64,000 bases of DNA, taken from assembly GCF_000013345.1 (NCBI RefSeq), contig NC_007777.1, positions 2,294,001-2,358,000 of the forward strand. Reading direction: 5' to 3'. The notes beneath the pieces are model-generated. The model was not told the origin of the DNA. It worked only from the letters and a program-made list of their open reading frames with translations, and made no database searches. Within the stretch, counting starts at the first letter, position 1, and each line of letters starts with the position of its first letter. A program made the translations under genes and the position numbers. Origin of the DNA: Frankia casuarinae (lineage in GTDB: Bacteria > Actinomycetota > Actinomycetes > Frankiales > Frankiaceae). Shown piece by piece: positions 44,208-52,536 of the stretch.

Positions 44208-44342
44208 TAAATCACATCCCCCTGTGTGGAATGATCATCTCCTGGTCTAATACCCAGGAACTTAGGATCAAATCAGGCCTGGGACTACGGTGGGTGGCGG
44301 TCCCGCGGGTAGGTGCCAGAATTCGGTTGCGGATGGCGCTGG

Positions 44343-46556
44343 TCATGAGGCAGACCGCGATGCCGGACCGGCAAGCATGGGGCGGGTTGCGGTGGCGTTG
44401 ATGTCGAGCAGGTGAACGACCGCGTCGGTGCTGAGCACGACGAGGGTGTTCGATCCGAGCAGGACAGGCTGGGTGGTGACGGGCGCCGCGACGTCGCCGA
44501 CCAGCAGCGGACCAGCGGGGCTGTCCAGTTGCCAGATACTGCCATCGAGCAGCACGATCATCGGTCCGAGTGGGGTATGGACGGCAGTGGTGGGCGCGCC
44601 GGTACCAGTGGACCGGTAGGGACCGTAGGCGGGGCGCAGCCCGTGCAGGTGCTGGCGGTCGAGGATGCCGCCGTGATCCGGGTCGAGCCGGTGCGCGATG
44701 CCGTCGCCGGTGACGAGCACGATTGCCTCGTCGGTGACCAGGGGAGCGGCTGTGGAGAAGCGGCCGGTCAGGGTGGTGCGCCACCGAGTCTGGCCGGTGG
44801 AGAGGTTCAGCCGCTCGAGGGTGGGTCCGGCGGTACGGAGCAGCAGCGCATCGGTCCCGTCAATGGCGACCAGCGAGCTGGAGGGCGGTGGTGTGCCGGG
44901 CGGATCGGTCCAGGTGATGGTGCCGTCGCGCAGGTCCAGGGCGGTCAGGCCCGGGGTGGGGCCGCCGAGGGGCAGCACGGCCAAGCGGTCGGTGGCCAGA
45001 CCGGTTCCGTAGGTGAGCAGGGTGTCGACCTGGCCGAGCTGGTCGCGGTGCCAGGCGATATCCCCGGTGTCGAGGTCCAGGCAGGTGACGCCGCCGACGT
45101 CACCGACGATCAGCCGGCCCGCCGCGGTGAGGATGGGGGTGGCTAGCAGCCGGCGTCGCTGCCGGTGTGGGAGGTGTCGGGTCCAATGGGGTGCGCCGGT
45201 GGCTGGGGCGAGCGCGGTGAGGGTGCCCGCATGGCTGCACGCCAGGATCTGGTCATGGCCGGCGAGAACGCCGGTGATGGGGTCGTCTGCGGCGCGCACC
45301 GTCCACAGCACGTCGACTCGGCTGTCGTTACTGCCGGTGTTGGAGGGGTGTAGGCGGGTCAGGTGTCCTGCGCCGTGGGTGTCGGTGCTCGGTGCGATGA
45401 CGGTGCCGGCGATGGTCGCGAGGGTGCCCAGATGTTGATGGGCGCCGATCGAGTGGCTGGTGGTGCGGGGCGAGGCCGGGGCATCGGCGCGAGACGTGGT
45501 CGGTGACCGTGGCGGTTTCGGTAGCGCCGGGATCGTGTCGTGCCGTAGATCCATAGTTCTCAAGCCGGGGGTGAGGGTGATGAGGCGGAGCTGCGGTGGT
45601 GACCAGTCCAGTCCGCCGAAGCTGGCTGCGGGCGTGCTGAGCAGGTGACAGCCGCCGACGTTGCGCTGCGCGTCGGCATGCCAATGTCCCGACAGGACGG
45701 CGAGGAGGCTGTCGGGTGCGGCACTGTAGCGGATCAGTTCGAGTGTGTCGTGGTCGGGCTGGTCGTGGGTGAGCACGACGACTGGCAGCCCGGGGGTTCG
45801 GGTGGCGAGATCGGTGATTATGAAGCGTTGCTGATCGGTGTCATCGATCGCGCACCAGGCGCTGAACCAGTCCAGGGCGAGGAGGTGCACGCCGGCCAGG
45901 TCAGCTGACCACCAGCGCGGGCCCATGGCCTGCTCGTAGCGGGTGAGGGTAGCCGCGCCGAGAAACCCGCCACCGTGGGGGGTGTCGCTGGGGTGGGGTT
46001 GGTGGCGGTGGCCGTAATGGTCGTGGTTACCCGGCACGATCTCTACCGGCAGCGGCGCTGCGGCGAGGGAGTCGAGTACGCGCCTGAACTCTTCGGGTGT
46101 GCCGTGGTCGGTGAGGTCACCGGTGATCACGGCGAATGCCGCGCCGTGGTCGGCTGCGGTCCGCAGCGCGTGGTGCAGGCCGCTGGTGGTGTCCGTCTGG
46201 TCGCCGTAGCGGGCGGCGAGCTCGACCGCCTGGGACGGGTCGCCGTCGATCGCGCTGACATGCGTGTCCGTGATGTGCGCGAATCGCAGCTCCCCTGAGG
46301 GAGCCGAGGGTGGTTGTGGATCGCTGCCGGTGCGGCTTGGGTGCAGCTGAAACAGCACCGGCTCCCCCGCTGCCGGGTGCTGCCACCAGCGGCCCGTCCA
46401 GCCGTTGGGGCGCCGGGCCCAGACCGGGCGCCCCGGCACGGTGCGGAGGCTGAACGAGCCGTCGTCGCGAGTGAATGTCCAGGTCCGCCCGTCGCTTACC
46501 GCGATCCCTGCGAGCGCGTTGCCGTGGATGGTGAGCACGGCGCCGATGATCTGCAT
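44343..46556 (-). CDS. metallophosphoesterase fused to a PQQ-like beta-propeller
   Basis: A protein of 737 residues from MQIIGAVLT at 46556. A small carboxypeptidase-regulatory-like Ig domain comes first (about 1-75). The calcineurin-like phosphoesterase domain follows with all five motifs: FAHITDTHVS, VITGDLTDHGTPEEF, VPGNHDHYG, VLTHDQPDH and VLSGHWHADAQ. From about residue 370 the protein has repeated W-x-x-x-L and D-x-x-T-G-x-x-x-W blades (TGAPHWTRHLPHR, DTGDIAWHRDQLG, STGQTRWRTTLTG), a PQQ-like propeller. No signal peptide was seen, so it is probably cytoplasmic. It is divergent from the metE-like operon and shares its control region, suggesting a linked role in phosphorus metabolism. Confidence 0.88.
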   Translation of the reverse strand: MQIIGAVLTIHGNALAGIAVSDGRTWTFTRDDGSFSLRTVPGRPVWARRPNGWTGRWWQHPAAGEPVLFQLHPSRTGSDPQPPSAPSGELRFAHITDTHVSAIDGDPSQAVELAARYGDQTDTTSGLHHALRTAADHGAAFAVITGDLTDHGTPEEFRRVLDSLAAAPLPVEIVPGNHDHYGHRHQPHPSDTPHGGGFLGAATLTRYEQAMGPRWWSADLAGVHLLALDWFSAWCAIDDTDQQRFIITDLATRTPGLPVVVLTHDQPDHDTLELIRYSAAPDSLLAVLSGHWHADAQRNVGGCHLLSTPAASFGGLDWSPPQLRLITLTPGLRTMDLRHDTIPALPKPPRSPTTSRADAPASPRTTSHSIGAHQHLGTLATIAGTVIAPSTDTHGAGHLTRLHPSNTGSNDSRVDVLWTVRAADDPITGVLAGHDQILACSHAGTLTALAPATGAPHWTRHLPHRQRRRLLATPILTAAGRLIVGDVGGVTCLDLDTGDIAWHRDQLGQVDTLLTYGTGLATDRLAVLPLGGPTPGLTALDLRDGTITWTDPPGTPPPSSSLVAIDGTDALLLRTAGPTLERLNLSTGQTRWRTTLTGRFSTAAPLVTDEAIVLVTGDGIAHRLDPDHGGILDRQHLHGLRPAYGPYRSTGTGAPTTAVHTPLGPMIVLLDGSIWQLDSPAGPLLVGDVAAPVTTQPVLLGSNTLVVLSTDAVVHLLDINATATRPMLAGPASRSAS

Positions 46557-46601
46557 GCCTGAGTCTAGTCTCCGACAATAGATCATTTACAACCCTTCGC
46601 A

Positions 46602-46634
46602 TCATTATGTATGTAATTTCCTTACGGAAGTAAG
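46602..46634. promoter_or_regulatory. operator/promoter region of the metE-like operon
   Basis: In the AT-rich gap between the divergent phosphoesterase and metE-like genes, TCATTATGTATGT (46602-46614) resembles the perfect palindrome beside rpiR at 18121, with 10 of 13 positions identical. Next to it CTTAC-GGAA-GTAAG (46621-46634) is a perfect 5-bp inverted repeat. Either may be a regulator site. Below this the leader to the ATG at 46804 shows only a ribosome site, GGAGGAA. Confidence 0.4.
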
Positions 46635-46803
46635 ATGTTGTTTAGATAAAGTTTCCCTTGGCCTGTCAGTGTCACCGCCATGACCCCACCCGGCCTCGCG
46701 CTGCCACCGCAGTCACAGGGGGCGGCCTCGACGAGGCTGTCCGGGTGGCCGGTGCTGTCCGGAACCGTCTGTACCGCTTAGTCCACTTGATGGAGGAACT
46801 GTC

Positions 46804-47976
46804 ATGAAACTCAGCAGCGACCGCATCCTGACCACGCACACCGGCAGCCTGCCCCGACCGGCCGGGCTGGCCGAGCTGATCCGGGCCCGGGAACAGGAGA
46901 CCCTCTCGGTCGCGGACGCCGAGTACCTGCCCGAGCGGATCGCGGACGCGGTTGGCGTGGTCGTCGGCCATCAGGCGCAGGTCGGGCTGGACGTGATCAG
47001 CGATGGCGAAATGAGCAAGATCGGGTACGCCACCTACGTCAAAGAACGCCTCACCGGTTTCGACGTGGACGTTGCCGTTCCCGAGGGCGGCGGCCTGTCG
47101 ATCGCTGATCTGGACGACTACCCTGGCATGGCCGAACGTTCCCTGGCCGGCTTGGAGACCGCGACACCGACCTGTACCGGTCCGATCAGCTACACCGGCA
47201 CCGCCTTGCTCGATACCGATCTGGCCAACTTCGCAGCCGGCGTCAGCTCAATCTCGGCAGGATCGGGTCAGCCGACCGAGCGGTTCATGAATGCCGCGTC
47301 ACCTGGAGTTATCGCGCTCTATCTTCCGAACCAGTTCTATGCCAGTTTGGATGAGTACCTGTTCGCGTTGGCCGAAGGAATGAGGGCCGAGTACGAGGCG
47401 ATCACCGCAGCCGGGCTGGTCCTGCAGATCGACGCCCCGGATCTGGCGATGGGTCGGCACATCCAGTACGCGCACCTGTCCGAGCAGGGATTCCTGGACC
47501 GGCTGCGCGTGCACGTTGAGGCGATCAACCACGCGCTACGCAATATCGACCCGGCGAGGGTGCGGGTGCACCTGTGCTGGGGCAACTACCAGGGCCCGCA
47601 CCACAAGGACGTCGGCCTGGACGTCATCCTGGACACGATCATTCAGCTCAAGGCCGATGGGCTGGTATTCGAGGCCGCCAATCACCGCCACGCACATGAA
47701 TGGCAGGTGCTGGCCGACGCGAAGATTCCCGAGCAGAAGGTCCTCATCCCGGGTGTCATCGACACCTCCAGCGTCTACGTCGAACACCCCGAACTCATCG
47801 CCCAGCGCATCACCCGCTTCGCCGACATCGTCGGCCGCGAGCGCGTCATCCCCGGAACCGACTGCGGCTTCGCGTCCTTCGCCACCTTCCTCGCCGTCGA
47901 CGAGAGCCTGGCCTGGGCGAAACTCGAATCCCTCACCGCCGGCGCTCGACTGGCCAGCGATCGACTGTGGTCATGA
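46804..47976 (+). CDS. MetE-like zinc methyl/alkyl-transferase family protein
   Basis: A protein of 390 residues behind GGAGGAAC. It is the single catalytic domain of the cobalamin-independent methionine synthase family: start LTTHTGSLPRPAGL, VGLDVISDGEMSKIGYATY, and the zinc site His256 and Cys258 (VHLCWG), Glu290 and Cys354 (PGTDCGF). The family also contains epoxyalkane:coenzyme M transferases of about this size, so the thiol and the alkyl donor are uncertain. Its stop overlaps the next start (ATGA). As first gene of an operon with a PhyH/PhnZ-like pair it may process a methylated or alkyl group released there. A broken paralogue lies at 18244. Confidence 0.88.
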   Translation: MKLSSDRILTTHTGSLPRPAGLAELIRAREQETLSVADAEYLPERIADAVGVVVGHQAQVGLDVISDGEMSKIGYATYVKERLTGFDVDVAVPEGGGLSIADLDDYPGMAERSLAGLETATPTCTGPISYTGTALLDTDLANFAAGVSSISAGSGQPTERFMNAASPGVIALYLPNQFYASLDEYLFALAEGMRAEYEAITAAGLVLQIDAPDLAMGRHIQYAHLSEQGFLDRLRVHVEAINHALRNIDPARVRVHLCWGNYQGPHHKDVGLDVILDTIIQLKADGLVFEAANHRHAHEWQVLADAKIPEQKVLIPGVIDTSSVYVEHPELIAQRITRFADIVGRERVIPGTDCGFASFATFLAVDESLAWAKLESLTAGARLASDRLWS

Positions 47977-48812
47977 CCAGCACCACCCCGACCCACAGCA
48001 CGACCGAGCACGACGCGGCGCTGCCGGTGCTCGACCTGCGCGAGTTCGACCCTGGCACTGATCCCGCGGTGCGCAGCCGGTTCCTTGAGCGACTGCGCGA
48101 GACCTGCCATGACGTGGGTTTCTTCTACCTGGTGGGGCACGGCATCGGTGACACCCTGTTCCGGGAGGTCGAGGAGGTCACCCGAGCGTTCTTCGCTCTG
48201 CCCGAAGCCGATCGAATGGCGATCGCGATGACCCGGTCGCCACACTTCCGTGGCTACACCCCACTGGGTGGTGAACTCACGAACGGTCGGGCCGACCGGC
48301 GCGAGGAGATCGACCTCGGCGAGGCCACCATCAAAGCCATCCACTACCCTCCGTCCGGACCTGGCTGCGATCATCAAGGCGTTGGCACCCACCGGGACTT
48401 CGGGCTGCTCACCTTCGTCCTGCAAGACGCCGTCGGTGGACTGCAGGTGGAGCGCGACGGATGCTTCTTCGACGTCCCGCATCTGCCCGGCGCCCTGGTC
48501 GTCAATCTCGGCGAAATGCTGCAGCTCGCCACCCACGGCTACCTCAAGGCCACCGTCCACCGCGTCATCAGCCCACCCGCTGGCGTGCGGCGATTCTCGG
48601 TTATCTACTTCTTCAACCCGCGCCTGGACGCCACCCTCACTCCCATCGACCTGCCCGCCGAACTTGCCGCCCAGGCAACGGGCGGACACAGCGCTGACCC
48701 GGACAACCCCATCCTCGCTACCTACGGCGAGAACATCCTCAAGGTGCGGCTGCGTGCCCACGCCGACGTCGCGCAACTCCACCACGCAGATTTGCTCGCC
48801 GCCGAGAGCTGA
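47973..48812 (+). CDS. isopenicillin N synthase-like 2-oxoglutarate/Fe(II) dioxygenase
   Basis: A protein of 279 residues in a 4-base overlap with the MetE-like gene. The DIOX_N part has LPVLDLREFDPGTDPA, then ETCHDVGFFYLVGHGI and RAFFALPEADRMAIAM. The core has GTHRDFGLLTFVLQD (His and Asp ligands), HRVISPPAGVRRFSVIYFF (second His and the R-x-S motif). About 60 residues that usually lie between the DRRE-E-x-D-x-G motif and the L/I-H-Y-P-P motif are missing; here DRREEIDLGEATIKAIHYPP runs straight on. This makes it short for the family and could change the substrate pocket or reflect a deletion. Confidence 0.85.
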   Translation: MTSTTPTHSTTEHDAALPVLDLREFDPGTDPAVRSRFLERLRETCHDVGFFYLVGHGIGDTLFREVEEVTRAFFALPEADRMAIAMTRSPHFRGYTPLGGELTNGRADRREEIDLGEATIKAIHYPPSGPGCDHQGVGTHRDFGLLTFVLQDAVGGLQVERDGCFFDVPHLPGALVVNLGEMLQLATHGYLKATVHRVISPPAGVRRFSVIYFFNPRLDATLTPIDLPAELAAQATGGHSADPDNPILATYGENILKVRLRAHADVAQLHHADLLAAES

Positions 48813-48920
48813 CCTGATCCACCGGCACACCGCAACCCGCCTTCGTGCTGGCCCGCGCGCCCCGCGCCCCACGGCTCCCACGCGCGCCCAGTCATCCCCT
48901 GAACAGAAAGGCGATCCGCC

Positions 48921-49586
48921 ATGACCGTTGATGCCCCGCCCGCATCGGTGGCAACGCATGTACCGCTACTGACCGAGGCCGAAACCCCGCCCGACCCACC
49001 GGTCACGAACCCGCTGCGAGGCAACCCCGGCATCGTCGGCATCCCGATTACCATCGCTGGCGCGCTCGGACTCGGCTTGGTCGACGCCGGCTACGTGCCC
49101 GCCGAGGCCGCCGCCGCCGGCATCCCGACCATCCTCGCCGCAACCTCGATCGGGCTGCTGCTGGCTACCGTCTGGGCCGCCGCGCTCGGGCAAAATGCCT
49201 CGGCTAGCCTGTTCGCCGTTTTTTTCGGCTTCTACGCCAGCTACGCCGCACTCGCCCTCGGACTCGGGCACAACTGGTACGGCATCCCCGATGCCCAGAT
49301 CGTGCACACGCAAGCCATCTGGCTGATCTGCTGGCTGGTCACCATTGCCATGCTCACTCTGGTCACCATACGGCTACCTTGGAGCTTCACCCTGCTCCTC
49401 GGCCTGGTCGACGTCGCCCTCGTCCTGCTGCTCGTCGGCACCCTGGAGGCCAACACCACCTTCATCCATCTCGGCGGGTACGTGGTCTTCGCCTTCGTTG
49501 CCGTCGCCGTCTACCTGTATGTCGATCTTATGTGGAGCGAGACCGGTGGCCGTGGACTTCCTCTCGGTAAGCCTCTCGTATCTTGA
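48921..49586 (+). CDS. GPR1/FUN34/YaaH-type transporter
   Basis: A protein of 221 residues. After a polar N-terminus the first helix follows the family N-P signature (NPLRGNPGIVGIPITIAGA). Six membrane helices are predicted: GIPITIAGALGLGLVDAGYV, AAATSIGLLLATVWAAALG, ASLFAVFFGFYASYAALALG, IWLICWLVTIAMLTLVTIR, LLLGLVDVALVLLLVGTL and IHLGGYVVFAFVAVAVYLYV. The IHLGGY-type motif in the last helix is typical. Family members move acetate, succinate or ammonium-like solutes. Here it may import or export the substrate or the small carboxylate product of the neighbouring oxygenases. Confidence 0.78.
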   Translation: MTVDAPPASVATHVPLLTEAETPPDPPVTNPLRGNPGIVGIPITIAGALGLGLVDAGYVPAEAAAAGIPTILAATSIGLLLATVWAAALGQNASASLFAVFFGFYASYAALALGLGHNWYGIPDAQIVHTQAIWLICWLVTIAMLTLVTIRLPWSFTLLLGLVDVALVLLLVGTLEANTTFIHLGGYVVFAFVAVAVYLYVDLMWSETGGRGLPLGKPLVS

Positions 49587-49679
49587 CTCGGTCGCTGTAA
49601 CAAAGTTGCATCACAGCGTCTCTTCTTGATACAAGAGTTACACAGACGTTCTGGTTGACCGGCTCCTCGGAGGCTCACG

Positions 49680-50459
49680 TTGCTGACCGATTCCCTTGAC
49701 CTCACGACCTGGCAGGCCAGTGGCGTTCTTCTCATGGACGGCTTCCTTGGCCCGGAGCGCCTGCGGGAGGTGCGACGCTGGGTCGATGAGATCGAGGCCC
49801 TGCCGGGCCGCGAGGACGGTCTGCTGCAGTACGACGAGACCACCGGGGACGGATTCTCGGTGCGGTGCCGCACCGAGAACATCGTGCCCTTCCATGACGG
49901 CATGCGTGCCTTGCTCACCCGGGGCACGCTGCTCGACATTGCCAGCATGTTGCTCGGCGAGCCCGCCGTCCTCTACAAAGAAAAGATCAACTATAAGGAA
50001 CCCGGCGGCGCCGGGTTCGCCCCACACCAGGACGCGCCCGCCTACCCCTTTGTCCGGTCCACCATCACCTGCATGATCGCTATCGACGATTCCACCACCG
50101 ACAATGGCTGCCTGGACGTCGTCGAAGGCATGCACCACGAGCCGCTCCCCACCGACGATGTCGGCTGCATCCCCGCCAGTCTCGCCGAGACCCTCCTCTG
50201 GAAACCCGTCCCCGTCCGCGCTGGGTCGTTGCTCTGGTTCAACTGGTACGTCCCGCACCGCTCCGGAGTCAACACCTCACCACATCGTCGCCGGGCCATC
50301 TACCTCACCTACAACGCAGCCTCCGACGGTGACCACCGCCACCACTACTACCAGGAAAAGCAGCACCGCCTAGCCGCCGGCACCGACCGAATCAGCCTCA
50401 TCGGCCACTTCACCGGCGACAGCCACGTCAGCGCCCGGGGCGCCGAGGAATCTGCATGA
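49680..50459 (+). CDS. PhyH-type 2-oxoglutarate/Fe(II) dioxygenase, PhnY/TmpA-like
   Basis: A protein of 259 residues from TTG 49680 behind CGGAGG. Metal ligands are His116 and Asp118 (GFAPHQDAPAYPF) and His193 (YVPHRSGVN); Arg204 would bind 2-oxoglutarate. The motif KINYKEPGGAGFAPHQD is characteristic of the PhyH group that hydroxylates the alpha carbon of organophosphonates. Its stop overlaps the start of the HD-oxygenase gene (ATGA at 50456-50459), the normal arrangement for phnY-phnZ and tmpA-tmpB pairs. The substrate (2-aminoethylphosphonate, its N-methyl derivatives or another phosphonate) cannot be told from sequence. Confidence 0.82.
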   Translation: MLTDSLDLTTWQASGVLLMDGFLGPERLREVRRWVDEIEALPGREDGLLQYDETTGDGFSVRCRTENIVPFHDGMRALLTRGTLLDIASMLLGEPAVLYKEKINYKEPGGAGFAPHQDAPAYPFVRSTITCMIAIDDSTTDNGCLDVVEGMHHEPLPTDDVGCIPASLAETLLWKPVPVRAGSLLWFNWYVPHRSGVNTSPHRRRAIYLTYNAASDGDHRHHYYQEKQHRLAAGTDRISLIGHFTGDSHVSARGAEESA

Positions 50460-51058
50460 ATACCGACCGGCTCCTCCACGGCACCTTCACTGGCGCGGAC
50501 GAGTTCTGCGATGAACTGTTCGCCTACCTCACCGCCGTTGGCCAAAGTCAATACGACGAAACCGTCACCCAACTCGAACACGCCCGGCAAACCGCCGCCC
50601 TCGCCGAAGCCGACGGCTATGACCAGGCCGCGCAGGTCGCCGCGCTGCTGCACGATATCGGCCATCTCCTCCTCGACGAACACGACGCGCACCACAATTT
50701 CCTCGCCGAAGACCTCCATCACGAAATCGTCGGAGCACGCTACCTGACCCGATGGTTCGGCCCCGATATCGGCACTCCGGTCGCGCTGCACGTCAAAGCC
50801 AAGCGCTATCTCGTGGCCACCGACCCCGCCTACGCCAACAGCCTGTCCGTAGCCTCCACCCGAAGCCTACGCGTCCAAGGCGGCCCGATGACTGGCAGAG
50901 AAGTCGATGCCTTCCTTTGCCTGCCACATGCCGACCTCGCCATCGCGTTGCGTCGATGGGACGACAACGCCAAGCGAGCCGGCGTCGCGGTACCGGAACT
51001 TGACCATTGGCGTCCGGCTGTCTGCCGGCTGGTCAATGAGGCTTCCGCGGTGGTTTGA
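50456..51058 (+). CDS. HD-domain mixed-valent diiron oxygenase, PhnZ/TmpB-like
   Basis: A protein of 200 residues. The HD-domain ligands are visible: His42 (QLEHARQT), His66-Asp67 (ALLHDIGHLL), His89 (LHHEIVGARYL), His112 (ALHVKAKRYL) and an Asp at 169 or 170 (RRWDDNAK). Tyr33 and Glu35, just before the first helix, occupy the positions used in this group to guard the iron site. The block SVASTRSLRVQGGPMTGREV is the PhnZ-type signature. Such enzymes cleave the C-P bond of alpha-hydroxy phosphonates with O2, releasing phosphate. It follows its PhyH partner with a 4-base overlap and ends the operon. Confidence 0.85.
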   Translation: MNTDRLLHGTFTGADEFCDELFAYLTAVGQSQYDETVTQLEHARQTAALAEADGYDQAAQVAALLHDIGHLLLDEHDAHHNFLAEDLHHEIVGARYLTRWFGPDIGTPVALHVKAKRYLVATDPAYANSLSVASTRSLRVQGGPMTGREVDAFLCLPHADLAIALRRWDDNAKRAGVAVPELDHWRPAVCRLVNEASAVV

Positions 51059-51085
51059 CAGGCGGGTATGGCCCCTGACCGCCCG

Positions 51086-51265
51086 TCATCCGTGAAGGCG
51101 AGGAACGCGTACTGTTCTGTGCGGGTCAGGCCCGTGCCGCGGGCGATACTCGTGCCCGCCGACGCGGAAGTCCAGCTCGTGATGGGCTGTCCCCGGCTCG
51201 TTGGGTAGATGGAACCAGCGCTTTCGTATTGCGAAGTCAGCGAAATCGGCCAAGATATGACTTGG
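51086..51265 (-). pseudogene. AHSA1/SRPBCC-domain fragment
   Basis: ADFAIRKRWFHLPNEPG followed by HHELDFRVGGHEYRPRHG matches the central part of AHSA1-type START-fold proteins (K-x-x-W-F then x-x-L-D-F-R-V-G-G). A second frame carries a following piece, RTEQYAFLAFTDDG, so a frameshift is also present. The start and end of the domain are missing. Such genes are normally paired with ArsR regulators; none is here. Confidence 0.55.
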
Positions 51266-51332
51266 CGCTGCCGCCAGGTGCGGGCCAGGGTGAACAACCC
51301 GTGAATGAGGGGTGAGCCTGCCGCCGTTGATA

Positions 51333-51468
51333 CGGTGTCGCTGTCCGCTTCGCCGGTGAACTCGGCAAGGGTCGCGCCAAAGTCGGCGCACACGCCGCGC
51401 ATCGTCCGTTCGCAGGCGTCGAGCATCGCCTCATCGAACACGCCACGCCGGTACTTCGTCTGGACCCG
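51333..51468 (-). pseudogene. IS200/IS605-type transposase fragment
   Basis: TKYRRGVFDEAMLDACERTM and RGVCADFGATLAEFTGEAD match the N-terminal part of Y1 transposases (K-Y-R-R-x-V-F, then a helix, then E-F-x-G-E-A-D before the HUH motif). The sequence breaks immediately before the expected HUH, so the metal site and the catalytic Tyr are absent. Confidence 0.6.
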
Positions 51469-51472
51469 GCTG

Positions 51473-52486
51473 TTACGGGGCGAGTTCGTCGGCACGCCCA
51501 CTCGCTCGGCGCGGGCGGCCCTGGTAGGAGGCGCGGTAGGCGGACGGCGTGTTGGCGGCGTCGCGGGCGAGGTGGATCCGCAGGTTGGCGGCGGTCCCCA
51601 GTCCGCAACGGGCGGCGATCCGATCCACCGGCAGGTCGGTCACCTCGAGCAGCAGCCGCGCCTCGGCGATCCGGTGGGCGAGCAGCCACTGCCTGGGCGT
51701 GACGCCGTACTCGGCGATGAAGCGCCGGGCGAACGTGCGCGTCGCGTAGCCAGCGTGGCCGGCGAGATCAGCGACGGACAGTGGCTCGGCGAGCCGTTCC
51801 AGCGCCCAGTCGCAGGTCGCGGCCAGCCTGCCAGGACCGCCAGAGCCGGGCTTTGGACCGGGCACCGGGCGGCGTAACAGCTGGGCTTGGCCGCCTGCGC
51901 GATGGGGCGCCACCACCAGCCGGCGGGCGACGCGGGTGGCGACGGCACTGCCGAGGTCGCGCCGCAGTATGTGCAGACACAGGTCGATCCCCGCGCACAC
52001 TCCGGCGCTGGTGAGGATCCGCTCCCCGTCGACGTAGAGAACGTTCGGGTCCACCTGCACCGTCGGATGGCGGGCGGCGAGGTCGCCCGCGTCCTCCCAG
52101 TGGGTGGTGGCCCGCTGACCGTCGAGTAGCCCGGCGGCAGCGAGGGCGAACGCTCCGGTGCACACCGACATCAGTCTGACGCCGCGGTCGGCAGCCGCGC
52201 GCAGCGCGTCGAGCACCCCTGGTGCGGGTGTGACCAGTGGGGCGTACCCGGGGACGACGACGGTGTCAGCGGCATCCAGCGCGGCGAGCCCGTGCGCCAC
52301 CTCCAAGGCGAAGCCGGTGGTGGTGGGCAGCGAGCCAGGCTGCTCCGTGCACAGCGTGAACGTGTAATGCTCGGCCAGGTCCAGGTGGCCGAACACCTGG
52401 GCCGGGATCGCGAGGTCCATCGCGACGGTGGCCGGGACCGCGAGGGCCACCACGGCGTGGCGAGTGGCCGTTTCCTTATGCAGCAC
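51473..52486 (-). CDS. GlxA-type regulator (DJ-1/PfpI plus AraC HTH)
   Basis: A protein of 337 residues from the GTG at 52486. The DJ-1/PfpI-like domain covers about 10-180: VVALAVPATVAMDLAIPAQV, then LMSVCTGAFALAAAGLLDG and ATTHWEDAGDLAARHP. The C-terminal AraC domain reads LSVADLAGHAGYATRTFARR and ATGVTPRQWLL-type sequence (EYGVTPRQWLLAHRIAEARL), with the second helix pair IAARCGLGTAANLRIHLARD. Such proteins activate nearby genes in response to small metabolites. It is divergent from the MFS gene at 52537 with only about 50 bases between starts, so it very probably controls it. Confidence 0.9.
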   Translation of the reverse strand: MLHKETATRHAVVALAVPATVAMDLAIPAQVFGHLDLAEHYTFTLCTEQPGSLPTTTGFALEVAHGLAALDAADTVVVPGYAPLVTPAPGVLDALRAAADRGVRLMSVCTGAFALAAAGLLDGQRATTHWEDAGDLAARHPTVQVDPNVLYVDGERILTSAGVCAGIDLCLHILRRDLGSAVATRVARRLVVAPHRAGGQAQLLRRPVPGPKPGSGGPGRLAATCDWALERLAEPLSVADLAGHAGYATRTFARRFIAEYGVTPRQWLLAHRIAEARLLLEVTDLPVDRIAARCGLGTAANLRIHLARDAANTPSAYRASYQGRPRRASGRADELAP

Positions 52487-52536
52487 GGCAGAACAGCCTA
52501 TTCCGCTGCGCACTCGGCGCCCGGCACTCTGGCCTC

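Noticed and set aside
46804-47976. standard methionine synthase MetE
   Set aside because: At 390 residues it has only the catalytic domain, not the two-domain length of about 750, and its operon partners are oxygenases, so a housekeeping MetE role is not assumed.
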